Source: Bacillus rubiinfantis (lineage in GTDB: Bacteria; Bacillota; Bacilli; Bacillales; Cytobacillaceae). Taken from it: a stretch of 64,000 bases of DNA. Of this stretch, positions 8,834-16,881 are shown one piece after another. Positions within the stretch are counted from its first letter, which is position 1. Every line of letters begins with the position of its first letter. The notes below the pieces were generated by a model, which worked only from the letters and a program-made list of their open reading frames with translations, had not been told where the DNA came from and searched no databases. The translations under genes and the position numbers were made by a program. The stretch spans positions 124,001 through 188,000 of the forward strand of contig CCFE01000024.1 in assembly GCA_000752035.1 (NCBI GenBank). The letters are read 5' to 3'.

Positions 8834-8853
8834 GACATCAGACCTCTGATATC
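8834..8853. promoter_or_regulatory. Candidate YmfC autoregulatory operator
   Basis: GACATCAGACCTCTGATATC is a palindrome with perfect 6-bp inner arms (ATCAGA/TCTGAT) and only one mismatch across 20 bases. It lies downstream of the ymfC extended -10 and about 25 bases before the ymfC ATG, a position suited to blocking elongation or initiation. GntR-family dimers bind such sites. A related site precedes nupN. Confidence 0.55.
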
Positions 8854-8872
8854 ATCCCTACTAATCGAGACT

Positions 8873-8881
8873 ATATTACCA
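8873..8881 (-). promoter_or_regulatory. Candidate extended -10 promoter of ymfC
   Basis: TGGTAATAT on the minus strand matches the TGnTATAAT extended -10 pattern with two changes. No clear -35 is visible. The predicted start would fall just upstream of the palindrome at 8834-8853. Confidence 0.35.
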
Positions 8882-8980
8882 TTATTTCATAAATAAATAA
8901 ATAGCATTTCAAGATTTTGTCGAAAAAAGAGGAATGTATAGCAGCCGTCAAAAAATTTCCATAGTTTTTTTACAAAATAC

Positions 8981-8989
8981 TGGTATAAT
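8981..8989 (+). promoter_or_regulatory. Isolated plus-strand extended -10 element
   Basis: TGGTATAAT is a perfect extended -10, reading rightwards, in a window where every gene reads leftwards. No good -35 is seen. A transcript would run through the hairpins at 9037-9091 and antisense to the 3' end of spoIIIE. It may be chance in AT-rich DNA. Confidence 0.3.
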
Positions 8990-9023
8990 TTTAATTTGCC
9001 CCTAAAAAGTACCTGTTCTAAAG

Positions 9024-9064
9024 CTAAAAATATTAAGGAAAGCTACTGGGAGAATTAGCTTTCC
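9024..9064 (-). terminator. spoIIIE: Probable spoIIIE terminator
   Basis: On the minus strand GGAAAGCT and AGCTTTCC (8 bp, 12-base loop) are followed by TTAATATTTTT. It lies about 70 bases after the spoIIIE stop. Confidence 0.6.
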
Positions 9065-9103
9065 AAGGAACAAGCAAGCGGTGCTTGCTCCAAGGCGCTT
9101 CTA
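9065..9103. repeat. Hairpin repeat element, copy 1
   Basis: GGAACAAGC (9067-9075) and GCTTGCTCC (9083-9091) form a stem with one mismatch, followed by AAGGCGCTT. The same hairpin sequence, GGAACAAGC-GCTTGTTCC, recurs at 42646-42666, and the GCGCC/GTGCC edge recurs at 22440 and 42631. From memory it resembles GC-richer intergenic repeats common in Bacillus-group genomes. Confidence 0.5.
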
Positions 9104-9131
9104 GGATTTCTACTGTCTTATTGCAGTTCTT

Positions 9132-11480
9132 CTATGAGCTTTGTTCTTCATGGCTTGTTTTGGAAATAAGTACTGCCCGGGGCTTACTTCCTTCATATGG
9201 ACCAACCACACCGCGAGCTTCCATTTCATCGATTAACCGTGCAGCTCTTGTATATCCTATACGAAAACGACGCTGCAGCATAGAAACGGAGGCTGTTTGC
9301 ATTTCCACCACTAATTCAACTGCTTCATCATATAAATCATCATCTACAGAACTGGTCACTTCTGGGATGTCATCTGGAATCATTTCTTCTTGGTATTGTG
9401 CTTTCTGCTGGGAAATTACGAATTCAACAACATCTTCTACCTCTTGATCCGACAAAAACGCGCCTTGAACACGAACAGGTTTATTGGAGCCTACTGGCAT
9501 AAACAACATATCCCCGCGGCCTAGTAACTTCTCTGCTCCACCCATATCGAGAATCGTTCGAGAATCGGTTGCACTAGAGACTGCAAAGGCAATTCGTGAT
9601 GGAATATTTGCTTTAATTACCCCAGTAATAACATCTACTGAAGGTCGCTGCGTCGCAATAATCAAGTGAATACCAGCCGCTCGCGCCATTTGCGCTAAGC
9701 GCGTAATTGCATCTTCTACATCAGATGATGCCACCATCATCAGGTCAGCCAATTCATCGACAATCACGACAATATAAGGCAGTAATGGCTGCTTATCATT
9801 TTCTTCGAGATTATGCCTTTTAATATATTCATTGTAGCCTTCGATATTGCGCGTTCCCGAAGAGGAGAATAATTCATAACGTCTTTCCATCTCACTGACA
9901 ACTTTTTTTAATGCCTGTGACGCTTTTTTTGCATCAGTAACTACTGGAGCCAAAAGATGAGGTATCCCATTGTAAACATTTAACTCAACCATTTTCGGAT
10001 CAATCATCATTAATTTTACCTCATGAGGCTTGGCACGCATTAAGATACTGGTAATAATCCCATTAATACAAACACTTTTTCCGCTTCCTGTGGCTCCTGC
10101 AACAAGCAGATGGGGCATTTTATTCAGCTCCGCATCCACTGCTTCACCGGTAATATCTCGACCTAAACAAATAAGTAGTTTTGAATCTGGCTTATCATTC
10201 TGTGTAGCTTCCAATACTTCTCGTAACGAGACCATGGCAACTTCAGAATTAGGTACCTCAATTCCAATCGCCGACTTGCCTGGGATAGGTGCTTCAATTC
10301 GAATATCCTTAGCAGCAAGTGCTAAAGCCAAGTCATCACTAAGACTTACAATTTTACTAACTTTTACGCCAACATCAGGATGTACCTCATATTTTGTTAC
10401 AGCTGGTCCTAAATGAACTTGCGTTACTCTTGCCTTAACTCCAAAGCTCTGAAAGGTTCTTTCTAACTTTGCAGCATTTGCATGAATCAACTCATACTCC
10501 CCTGTTTGGTCTGTTTTTTTCGGTAATTTCAATAAACTAAATGGAGGTAACTGATAATCGACATTTTCTACTTCTGTGAAGGTAATCGGTGGCACAAAAT
10601 CATCAACATCATCATGAGCGGGGTGCTGATTCCTGTTATTATCACTCGTTTGTCTAACAGCTTCAGCTTCCTCGTCGCTATATGCTCGATCGGTAAAGCT
10701 GGAGATGATTGGCTCAGGGGTTGTTCTCTCCGCTAACGAAGTTAATTCAGCGGAAGAAGAGAGATGCTGATCCTCCTGCCGATGTTCCTGTGCTTGTCTT
10801 TCCTGCAATTTCCGTTCATTTCTTCTCTCTTGCCGGTCTTGTTTCCATGTTACCAAATCATTTTTAAAGGCTTCCCATTGATTTTTAATAAAACTAAGGA
10901 ACGCCGTCAACAACTTCGCCACAATATCCCCGATAGATTTTCCTGTTAATAAAATAAACCCAATAATAAAGAAGATAAAAGCAACGATTTTTGTCCCTGT
11001 TTCTGCAAAAAGAAAATGAAACATGGCAAATAAAATAGCGCCAAGGATTCCCCCGCCAAGGTCTGTTGTAGTTGTTTCCCCCTTAACATCCATCATAAAT
11101 AATTCCCATGTATTAGCTATCACACTAGGGTTTCTAAAATTACCATCACTCGTTAACAAATGGAATAAAGTTACGTGACTCAATAACAAAATCGCTGAAA
11201 TAATAAAATAACTACCAATTAATTTTGCATGAAAGAAAAAGGGTAATTCTCTTTTCCACATTAAGTAAACACTTAATAATACAAGCCCGATTAAGCCAAT
11301 CATGTACCATTCTCCAAACCAAAAACGAAAGAACAAGACAACTGCTCGCCCTACAGCCCCTAATTTGGCCATCGATATAATGGCAATGCCTAAAATAGCT
11401 AAAGCTGATAATTCGTATTGGATGGTTCGTTTGAGTTTATTTTCTCGTCTTTTTGCTTGCCTCTTCTTTTTTTTTGCCAT
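9132..11480 (-). CDS. spoIIIE: DNA translocase SpoIIIE (FtsK/SpoIIIE family)
   Basis: This 782-residue translocase pumps the chromosome into the forespore through the sporulation septum and clears trapped DNA at division. The N-terminus has a lysine/arginine-rich stretch and about four membrane helices within residues 20-180. A charged, Gln/Glu-rich linker follows (about 205-300). The motor domain has Walker A GATGSGKSV, Walker B VIVDELADLMMVA and RLAQMARAAGIHLIIATQRPSVDVITG. The last 65 residues form the winged-helix gamma domain (SMLQRRFRIGYTRAARLIDEMEARGVVGP) that reads polarity sequences. Length matches the family. A GGTGA site precedes the ATG. It lies downstream of tepA-ylzJ, separated by a terminator. 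Confidence 0.96.
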   Translation of the reverse strand: MAKKKKRQAKRRENKLKRTIQYELSALAILGIAIISMAKLGAVGRAVVLFFRFWFGEWYMIGLIGLVLLSVYLMWKRELPFFFHAKLIGSYFIISAILLLSHVTLFHLLTSDGNFRNPSVIANTWELFMMDVKGETTTTDLGGGILGAILFAMFHFLFAETGTKIVAFIFFIIGFILLTGKSIGDIVAKLLTAFLSFIKNQWEAFKNDLVTWKQDRQERRNERKLQERQAQEHRQEDQHLSSSAELTSLAERTTPEPIISSFTDRAYSDEEAEAVRQTSDNNRNQHPAHDDVDDFVPPITFTEVENVDYQLPPFSLLKLPKKTDQTGEYELIHANAAKLERTFQSFGVKARVTQVHLGPAVTKYEVHPDVGVKVSKIVSLSDDLALALAAKDIRIEAPIPGKSAIGIEVPNSEVAMVSLREVLEATQNDKPDSKLLICLGRDITGEAVDAELNKMPHLLVAGATGSGKSVCINGIITSILMRAKPHEVKLMMIDPKMVELNVYNGIPHLLAPVVTDAKKASQALKKVVSEMERRYELFSSSGTRNIEGYNEYIKRHNLEENDKQPLLPYIVVIVDELADLMMVASSDVEDAITRLAQMARAAGIHLIIATQRPSVDVITGVIKANIPSRIAFAVSSATDSRTILDMGGAEKLLGRGDMLFMPVGSNKPVRVQGAFLSDQEVEDVVEFVISQQKAQYQEEMIPDDIPEVTSSVDDDLYDEAVELVVEMQTASVSMLQRRFRIGYTRAARLIDEMEARGVVGPYEGSKPRAVLISKTSHEEQSS

Positions 11481-11537
11481 CTAATCACCTGAAATATAGA
11501 ATATGGGTAGATATTCAGCTATTCAAAAGGTTCTATG

Positions 11538-11567
11538 AAAAAGGAAGAAGCAGCCCAGTGGCTGCTT
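11538..11567 (-). terminator. Intrinsic terminator after ylzJ
   Basis: AAGCAGCC-ACTG-GGCTGCTT is a perfect 8-bp stem with a 4-base loop. On the minus strand CTTCCTTTTT follows. It closes the tepA-ylzJ unit ahead of spoIIIE. Confidence 0.85.
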
Positions 11568-11603
11568 AATCTACCTTTCTACATTATACCATAATTATCT
11601 ACT

Positions 11604-11837
11604 TTAAGAGATAGCTCCATCTAGACTAGCATAAGAAATTTTAGAACCTGGACAAACTCGCATATCCAAAAAATGCTGTGGATCACTGCTTAACACCTGA
11701 ATTACTTGTACATATTGTGAATCAGTTTTCTCCACTAATAGTGGGATTCCCTGAAATATCACCCTTTGTTGACTTTCATATTGATTCATTTCCGTTGGGA
11801 ACATTAATTCATGCGGCATCATCGTATACCATATCAC
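11604..11837 (-). CDS. ylzJ: YlzJ-like small protein
   Basis: This 77-residue protein has no catalytic motif I recognise. It matches the YlzJ family by the segments YTMMPHELMFP at the N-terminus and VLSSDPQHFLDMRVCPGSKI in the second half. The start is a GTG that overlaps the tepA stop codon (GTGA), so it should be translationally coupled to tepA. That pairing is the normal arrangement in Bacillus. No signal peptide or membrane helix is visible. Function is unknown; the linkage to tepA and spoIIIE hints at a role in sporulation or the envelope, but this is only guilt by association. Confidence 0.85.
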   Translation of the reverse strand: MIWYTMMPHELMFPTEMNQYESQQRVIFQGIPLLVEKTDSQYVQVIQVLSSDPQHFLDMRVCPGSKISYASLDGAIS

Positions 11838-12592
11838 TGAATCAGCCCCTCTTTCGTTTCCTTCTTTAGGTCGATAAGTTCATTTAATTTTTTCATTGCC
11901 TGACCAATACCACCAACTTCATTTATTAACCCATATTTTACGGCATCGGCACCAATTACATTTGTCCCAATATCTCTTGTCAAATTGCCTTTGGCAAACA
12001 TTAAATCTTTAAATGTTTCTTCTGTAATCGATGAATGCTTTGTAACAAAATTCACTACGCGATCTTGCATTTTATCTAAGTACTCAAACGTCTGGGGAAC
12101 ACCAATAACTAGACCCGTCAGCCTGACCGGATGAATCGTCATGGTTGCGGTTTCTGCAATAAAGGAATAGTCGCATGATACAGCAATCGGTACTCCTATT
12201 GAATGGCCTCCCCCTAAAACAATTGAAACGGTTGGCTTTGAAAGAGTCGCTAGCATTTCGGAGATAGCTAAACCTGCTTCAACGTCCCCTCCTACTGTAT
12301 TTAGAATGATCAAAACACCTTCAATATTTGGGTTCTGCTCAATTGCTACAAGCTGGGGAATTAAATGTTCATATTTTGTTGTTTTATTTTGCGGGGGAAG
12401 TGCCAAATGCCCTTCTATCTGTCCAACAATGGTCAAACAGTGAATTTTCGAATCGTTGGATAGTTGCGGTACATTCGTTTGCCCTAATTGTTGAATTTTT
12501 TCAATGATTGCCGATGATGGATTATCTTCTTTTTGGGGTTCCTTGCCGCCTTCCTGCTGATTGTTTGCCGGAATTTGCACGTCACGGTCCAT
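11834..12592 (-). CDS. tepA: ClpP-like serine peptidase TepA
   Basis: This 252-residue member of the ClpP/crotonase-like peptidase group is known in B. subtilis as translocation-enhancing protein TepA, involved in degrading signal or secretory peptides. The catalytic serine lies in GGGHSIGVP (about residues 132-140) and the likely catalytic histidine in TMTIHPVRL. The glycine-rich oxyanion segment LNTVGGDVEAGLAI is upstream. A polar, low-complexity N-terminus (residues 1-35) precedes the fold. The ATG at 12592 has an AAAGGGAG site; a six-residue upstream extension is rejected. Overlap with ylzJ indicates one unit, ended by the terminator at 11538-11567. Confidence 0.92.
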   Translation of the reverse strand: MDRDVQIPANNQQEGGKEPQKEDNPSSAIIEKIQQLGQTNVPQLSNDSKIHCLTIVGQIEGHLALPPQNKTTKYEHLIPQLVAIEQNPNIEGVLIILNTVGGDVEAGLAISEMLATLSKPTVSIVLGGGHSIGVPIAVSCDYSFIAETATMTIHPVRLTGLVIGVPQTFEYLDKMQDRVVNFVTKHSSITEETFKDLMFAKGNLTRDIGTNVIGADAVKYGLINEVGGIGQAMKKLNELIDLKKETKEGLIQ

Positions 12593-12651
12593 TCTATTAC
12601 TCCCTTTCAAAACATGATATTGTTAGTATTTGATTGGGAGACAAAAACATA

Positions 12652-12715
12652 CAAACGAAAAAACACTCATTTGTCTGAGGGGGAATACACTTTCCTCCAA
12701 AACAAATGAGTGTTT
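12652..12715 (-). terminator. Large hairpin terminator after rnjB
   Basis: AAACACTCATTTGT and ACAAATGAGTGTTT pair as a 14-bp stem around a 27-base loop. On the minus strand the stem ends in a run of T. It lies just after the rnjB stop. Confidence 0.75.
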
Positions 12716-12730
12716 CTATCTATTTGTTCA

Positions 12731-14398
12731 TTAAATTTCCATTATAATTGGGAGAATCATTGGCCGTCTTTTTGTTTTGTCATATAGATAACGATTTAAA
12801 TCATCGCGAATTTCCTGTTTAAGACTTGACCACTCAAATGAATCTTTTACAATATTTCTTTCCACAATTTCTTTGACTAGTTTCGTGGAATCATCCATTA
12901 ATTTTTCTGACTCACGCACATACACAAACCCTCTTGAAATAATCTCTGGACCTGAAACAATTTTTCTATCCTGCCTCGTCAAGGTCACTACGACAATTAG
13001 AATGCCGTCCTGTGATAATAGTTTGCGGTCTCTTAGCACTATGTTGCCCACATCGCCAACACCGATACCATCAATTAAAACATTACCGGATGGAACCTTG
13101 CCTGTAAACGTAATTCTTCCGTCTTTCCATTCAAGGACATCGCCACAATTAGGAATACAAATTTGTTCTTCCTGTAGGCCACTTTCCAATGCTAGTTTGC
13201 GATGTGCCATCAACATTCGATATTCACCATGAACAGGAATTAAATACTTGGGCTGCATTAAGTTAATCATAAATTTTAGTTCTTCCTGACTTCCATGGCT
13301 TGAAACATGAACGGTACGCTTGCCTGATACAACGTTAGCACCCGCCCTAAACAACATATCGACTGTTTTGGCTAAAAAAAGTTCACTGCCTCTTAACGGA
13401 GATGCTGCAATTAAAACAGTGTCCCCCTGTTTAATATTTAAAAGCTTATGCGTTTGTTTGGCCATTTTTTGTAAGGCTTCAATTGGTTCACCTTGATTAC
13501 CCGTCATTAGAATAACAACATCACTATCATCATACTGATTAATAGCAGCGACTGGGATAATTAAATCATCGTCAACTTCTAAATAACCTAAATCAAGGGC
13601 AATATGGTAAACGCGTTCCAAACTTTTACCTACCACAGCGACTTTACGGTTATTCTCTTTCGCAGCATTGAAAATATGCTGAACCCGATTAAGATCTGAG
13701 GCAAAGCAGGCTGCAATAATTCTTCCAGGTGCATTATAGAAAGCATTTGACATTTCACGTTCGACAATTGATTCCGAAGTAGTATAGCCCGGTTTTTCTG
13801 CCTCTGTACTATCTGAAAGCAAGCATAAAACTCCTTGTTCACCAATAGCTGCCATTTTTCCGATTTCGGGTTTATAAAACTTGGTTGCTCCTTGATCAAA
13901 TTTAAAATCGCCAGTATAGACAATAATACCTTCTGAGGTATGGATACAAATACCAACTGAATCCGGAATACTATGATTGGTTTTAAAGAAACTAACATTC
14001 ACCTTATCTAAGTGAATTACGGAAGATGAGTTTACTTCAATAAAATGTGGTTGCCCTTTATATTCTTGTTCCTTTAGCAATGCCGAGGCCAATGCAAGTG
14101 TTAACTTGGTCCCATATACCGGGACATTTATTTTCCCCAACACATAAGACAGTGCCCCGATATGATCCTCGTGGCCATGAGTTAAAAAAATAGCTTTGAT
14201 CCGGTCCTTATTTTCCTCTAAGTAAGTGATATCAGGAATGACCATATCGATACCAAGCATTTCTTCCTCGGGGAACATTAACCCGGCATCGATGACAATA
14301 ATGTCCTTGTCCACTTCCACAAGGTACATATTCTTCCCGATTTCCCCTACACCACCAAGGGCTATAACCTTAATGGATTTATTCTTTTTCTTTATCAC
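12731..14398 (-). CDS. rnjB: Ribonuclease J2-type protein with intact catalytic motifs
   Basis: This 555-residue metallo-beta-lactamase/beta-CASP ribonuclease sits at the dapA-tepA locus where B. subtilis has rnjB (RNase J2). RNase J1/J2 complexes process and degrade mRNA from the 5' end and by internal cleavage. The metal motif is complete, THGHEDHIG (about residues 74-82). The further histidine of NHSIPDSVG and the aspartate of YTGDFKFD are present, as is HGSQEELK and the C-terminal histidine of PVHGEYRM. B. subtilis J2 lacks some of these residues as I recall. The start is GTG, eight bases after GGAGGAG, giving exactly 555 residues like B. subtilis RnjB. A 21-residue upstream extension is rejected. 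Confidence 0.92.
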   Translation of the reverse strand: MIKKKNKSIKVIALGGVGEIGKNMYLVEVDKDIIVIDAGLMFPEEEMLGIDMVIPDITYLEENKDRIKAIFLTHGHEDHIGALSYVLGKINVPVYGTKLTLALASALLKEQEYKGQPHFIEVNSSSVIHLDKVNVSFFKTNHSIPDSVGICIHTSEGIIVYTGDFKFDQGATKFYKPEIGKMAAIGEQGVLCLLSDSTEAEKPGYTTSESIVEREMSNAFYNAPGRIIAACFASDLNRVQHIFNAAKENNRKVAVVGKSLERVYHIALDLGYLEVDDDLIIPVAAINQYDDSDVVILMTGNQGEPIEALQKMAKQTHKLLNIKQGDTVLIAASPLRGSELFLAKTVDMLFRAGANVVSGKRTVHVSSHGSQEELKFMINLMQPKYLIPVHGEYRMLMAHRKLALESGLQEEQICIPNCGDVLEWKDGRITFTGKVPSGNVLIDGIGVGDVGNIVLRDRKLLSQDGILIVVVTLTRQDRKIVSGPEIISRGFVYVRESEKLMDDSTKLVKEIVERNIVKDSFEWSSLKQEIRDDLNRYLYDKTKRRPMILPIIMEI

Positions 14399-14514
14399 TA
14401 TTTGAACTCCTCCTATGCTGCAGTTATATATTTTTACTAGCTCACTTCTCGCTTTATACACTTTTCAGTATTAGGGCATCATCTTTTTGTGTCCGGTCGC
14501 AATCAGTTATGACT

Positions 14515-14544
14515 ATTATACTTGAAATTTAAAAACCTTTACAA
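14515..14544 (-). promoter_or_regulatory. SigA-type promoter of rnjB
   Basis: TTGTAA and a perfect TATAAT are spaced by 18 bases on the minus strand, about 115 bases before the rnjB GTG. The long leader between them holds no structure I recognise. Confidence 0.7.
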
Positions 14545-14620
14545 CAAAAATTAAAATCTGTACCCAACACGAAATTAGGTCAGCAGATGTACACTTGCCT
14601 TATATCATTTTTGACAACAT

Positions 14621-14654
14621 AAAAAGTCAGCGAGCTTGAATTCGCTGACTTTTT
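14621..14654 (-). terminator. Intrinsic terminator after dapA
   Basis: AAAAAGTCAGCGA and TCGCTGACTTTTT form a 13-bp stem with T residues on the 3' arm. It closes the asd-dapG-dapA operon. Confidence 0.9.
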
Positions 14655-14660
14655 AAAAAT

Positions 14661-15536
14661 CTATTGTAGTTCGTTTACTAATGAAACTAGCTTCGTTCTT
14701 TCTTGTTCGGTTAACCCAACGAGCGGGAGTCTTACAGAACCTACATCAAGCCCCTTTAACTGTAAGGCTGTTTTTACCGGAGCCGGACTAGGAGCAGCAA
14801 ATAACCCTTGCATTAGCGGCAGAAGTTTATGGTGAAGCTTTGCTGCCTCAGTATGCTCCCCACTCAAGAAGGCCTGAATCATTGTTTGCATCTCATTCCC
14901 GATAACATGTGAAGCAACCGACACGATTCCTGCACCGCCAATCGCAAGAACAGGCAATGTCAGACTGTCATCCCCACTATAAAGAAGAAAATCGTCGCCT
15001 GTTTGCCGGATGATATGTGACATAGCATTCAAATCGCCACTTGCTTCTTTCACCGCCGTAATGTTATCAATCTGTGAAAGGCGAATGACCGTTTCAGGCT
15101 GAATAGTAACAGCTGTCCGTCCAGGGATATTATAAATCATTACTGGCAGCGTTGTAGATTGGGCTATTGTTTTAAAATGCTGATACAACCCCTCTTGGTT
15201 CGGTTTATTATAATAAGGGGCAACCAACATGACCCCGTCTACACCTAGCTGTTCTGCTTTTTTCGTTAATTCAATTGAAGCATAGGTATTATTGCTTCCA
15301 GTACCAGCAATAACAGGAATACGCTTTTCCACAACCTTTACTACATGGTCGAATAGGGCAAGTTTTTCCTCTTTTGTTAATGTTGGGGATTCACCCGTCG
15401 TACCAGCAACAACAAGTGATTCCGTTCCATGATCAATTAAATAATTAATTAATTTCGTCGTTTTTGCAAAATCAATATGACCTTTACTATTAAAAGGAGT
15501 CACCATGGCAGTAGAAACACGACCAAAATGAACCAT
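14661..15536 (-). CDS. dapA: 4-hydroxy-tetrahydrodipicolinate synthase
   Basis: This 291-residue TIM-barrel aldolase condenses pyruvate with aspartate semialdehyde, the branch step to lysine, diaminopimelate and dipicolinic acid. Visible family signatures are GTTGESPTLTKEEK (about residues 43-56), the tyrosine in MIYNIPGRT and the Schiff-base lysine in ITAVKEASGD (about residue 160). The C-terminal SVASHVIGNEM loop is standard. It follows dapG by 45 bases with no terminator. Together with asd and dapG upstream it supplies the DPA synthase encoded by dpaAB, the pathway's sporulation end point. Confidence 0.96.
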   Translation of the reverse strand: MVHFGRVSTAMVTPFNSKGHIDFAKTTKLINYLIDHGTESLVVAGTTGESPTLTKEEKLALFDHVVKVVEKRIPVIAGTGSNNTYASIELTKKAEQLGVDGVMLVAPYYNKPNQEGLYQHFKTIAQSTTLPVMIYNIPGRTAVTIQPETVIRLSQIDNITAVKEASGDLNAMSHIIRQTGDDFLLYSGDDSLTLPVLAIGGAGIVSVASHVIGNEMQTMIQAFLSGEHTEAAKLHHKLLPLMQGLFAAPSPAPVKTALQLKGLDVGSVRLPLVGLTEQERTKLVSLVNELQ

Positions 15537-15581
15537 TATTTTTTTACTCCCTCCAAAATCAGTCTTGTTACTCGCGACAGT

Positions 15582-16853
15582 CTATTGGTCCATATTTTTT
15601 ATTGAGGCCTCTAAATCAATTGAATCAAAATCAGGTGATTCTTCTTCTAATTGAAAGGCATCATGCAAGGCATTCACGGACTGAACCAAATCCTCTTGCT
15701 TTACTAATACCCAAATTGTTGTATGGCTGTCCGCAGACTGCAAAATACGAATTCCTTTGTTTGCTAATGCAGTCACAATTTTAAAGGTAACTCCAGGCAC
15801 CCCAGCAATACCTGCCCCAACAACCGAAACTTTAGCACAATGGCGTTCTACAATAGGCTCATGACCTAATTCTTTCAGCACACGAACGGCACGGTCAGTC
15901 ATTTCTTCCGTAACAGTATATACGACACTATTAGGAGAGATATTGATAAAGTCGACACTAATTTTTTCATTGGCCATCGCCTTAAACACTTCTGCTTGCA
16001 GGTAATATTGGTCTTTCTTGGCAAATACTTTAATTTGCGTAACGTTGGATACATGGGCAATCCCAGTTACCAAACGCTCTTTAATATCGCTCCCGCGGTT
16101 ATTTCGATTTAATGTCGTTACTAGTGTTCCTTTACTGTCAGAATAGGTGGAACGAATTCGAATGGGCACCTTAGCTTGCATCGCTATTTCTACAGCGCGT
16201 GGATGAATAACCTTTGCCCCTTGATAAGCCATATTACATACTTCGGTATAGGTCACGATGGAAAGTGGCCGAGCATTTTCCACAATCCGCGGATCAGCTG
16301 TCATAATTCCTTCCACATCAGTAAAAATATCAATCCACTCTGCATTGAGTGCTGCCCCTAAAGCTGCCGCTGACGTGTCGCTGCCACCGCGGCCAATCGT
16401 TGTCGTATCGCCATTTTTAGCAGCCCCTTGGAAACCGGCAACAACTACTACATCATGATTCTCTAATTCCCGAACTAACCGATCACATTTCATCTCAACA
16501 ATCTTGGCATTAGTGTGATCATTATTTGTACGAAAACCTGCTTGAGCACCGGTTAGTGCAATCGCATTTATACCACTTTCAAGCAGCATATTCGTAAACA
16601 CGACACTTGAAATAATTTCACCACAGGACATTAACAAATCCTGTTCCCGATTAGACAGCTTACTTGAGCTGCCGTTGATTAATGACAATAGAGTATCGGT
16701 TGCATATGGTTCACCTTTTCTTCCCATCGCTGAAACGACAACAACCACTTTATATCCGTCTGCTAATGATTTTTCAATATGTTTCTGTGCGTGTTTACGG
16801 CTTTTTTCATCTTTTACGGATGTTCCGCCAAACTTTTGAACAATGATTTTCAT
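15582..16853 (-). CDS. dapG: Aspartate kinase I (DapG)
   Basis: This 423-residue aspartokinase phosphorylates aspartate, the first step of the aspartate pathway. The kinase domain shows VQKFGGTSV at residues 5-13, TIGRGGSDTSAAALGAAL near 165-182 and FTDVEGIMTADPR. Two ACT regulatory repeats follow, the second with VSVVGAGIAGVPGVTFKIVTALANKGI. The gene position after asd identifies the DapG isoenzyme, which in B. subtilis is inhibited by diaminopimelate. It is about 15-20 residues longer than B. subtilis DapG as I recall, because of an acidic C-terminal tail (EEESPDFDSIDLEASIKNMD). Confidence 0.95.
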   Translation of the reverse strand: MKIIVQKFGGTSVKDEKSRKHAQKHIEKSLADGYKVVVVVSAMGRKGEPYATDTLLSLINGSSSKLSNREQDLLMSCGEIISSVVFTNMLLESGINAIALTGAQAGFRTNNDHTNAKIVEMKCDRLVRELENHDVVVVAGFQGAAKNGDTTTIGRGGSDTSAAALGAALNAEWIDIFTDVEGIMTADPRIVENARPLSIVTYTEVCNMAYQGAKVIHPRAVEIAMQAKVPIRIRSTYSDSKGTLVTTLNRNNRGSDIKERLVTGIAHVSNVTQIKVFAKKDQYYLQAEVFKAMANEKISVDFINISPNSVVYTVTEEMTDRAVRVLKELGHEPIVERHCAKVSVVGAGIAGVPGVTFKIVTALANKGIRILQSADSHTTIWVLVKQEDLVQSVNALHDAFQLEEESPDFDSIDLEASIKNMDQ

Positions 16854-16881
16854 TGTGCACCTAAACCTGCCTTTTTTGATG

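Larger units (their letters stand above)
8809..9131. other. Intergenic region between spoIIIE and ymfC (323 bp)
   Basis: No gene is seen. From right to left it holds a hairpin repeat, the probable spoIIIE terminator, an isolated plus-strand extended -10 motif, an AT-rich stretch, a minus-strand extended -10 (TGGTAATAT, 8873-8881) likely to serve ymfC, and the ymfC palindrome. Confidence 0.7.
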
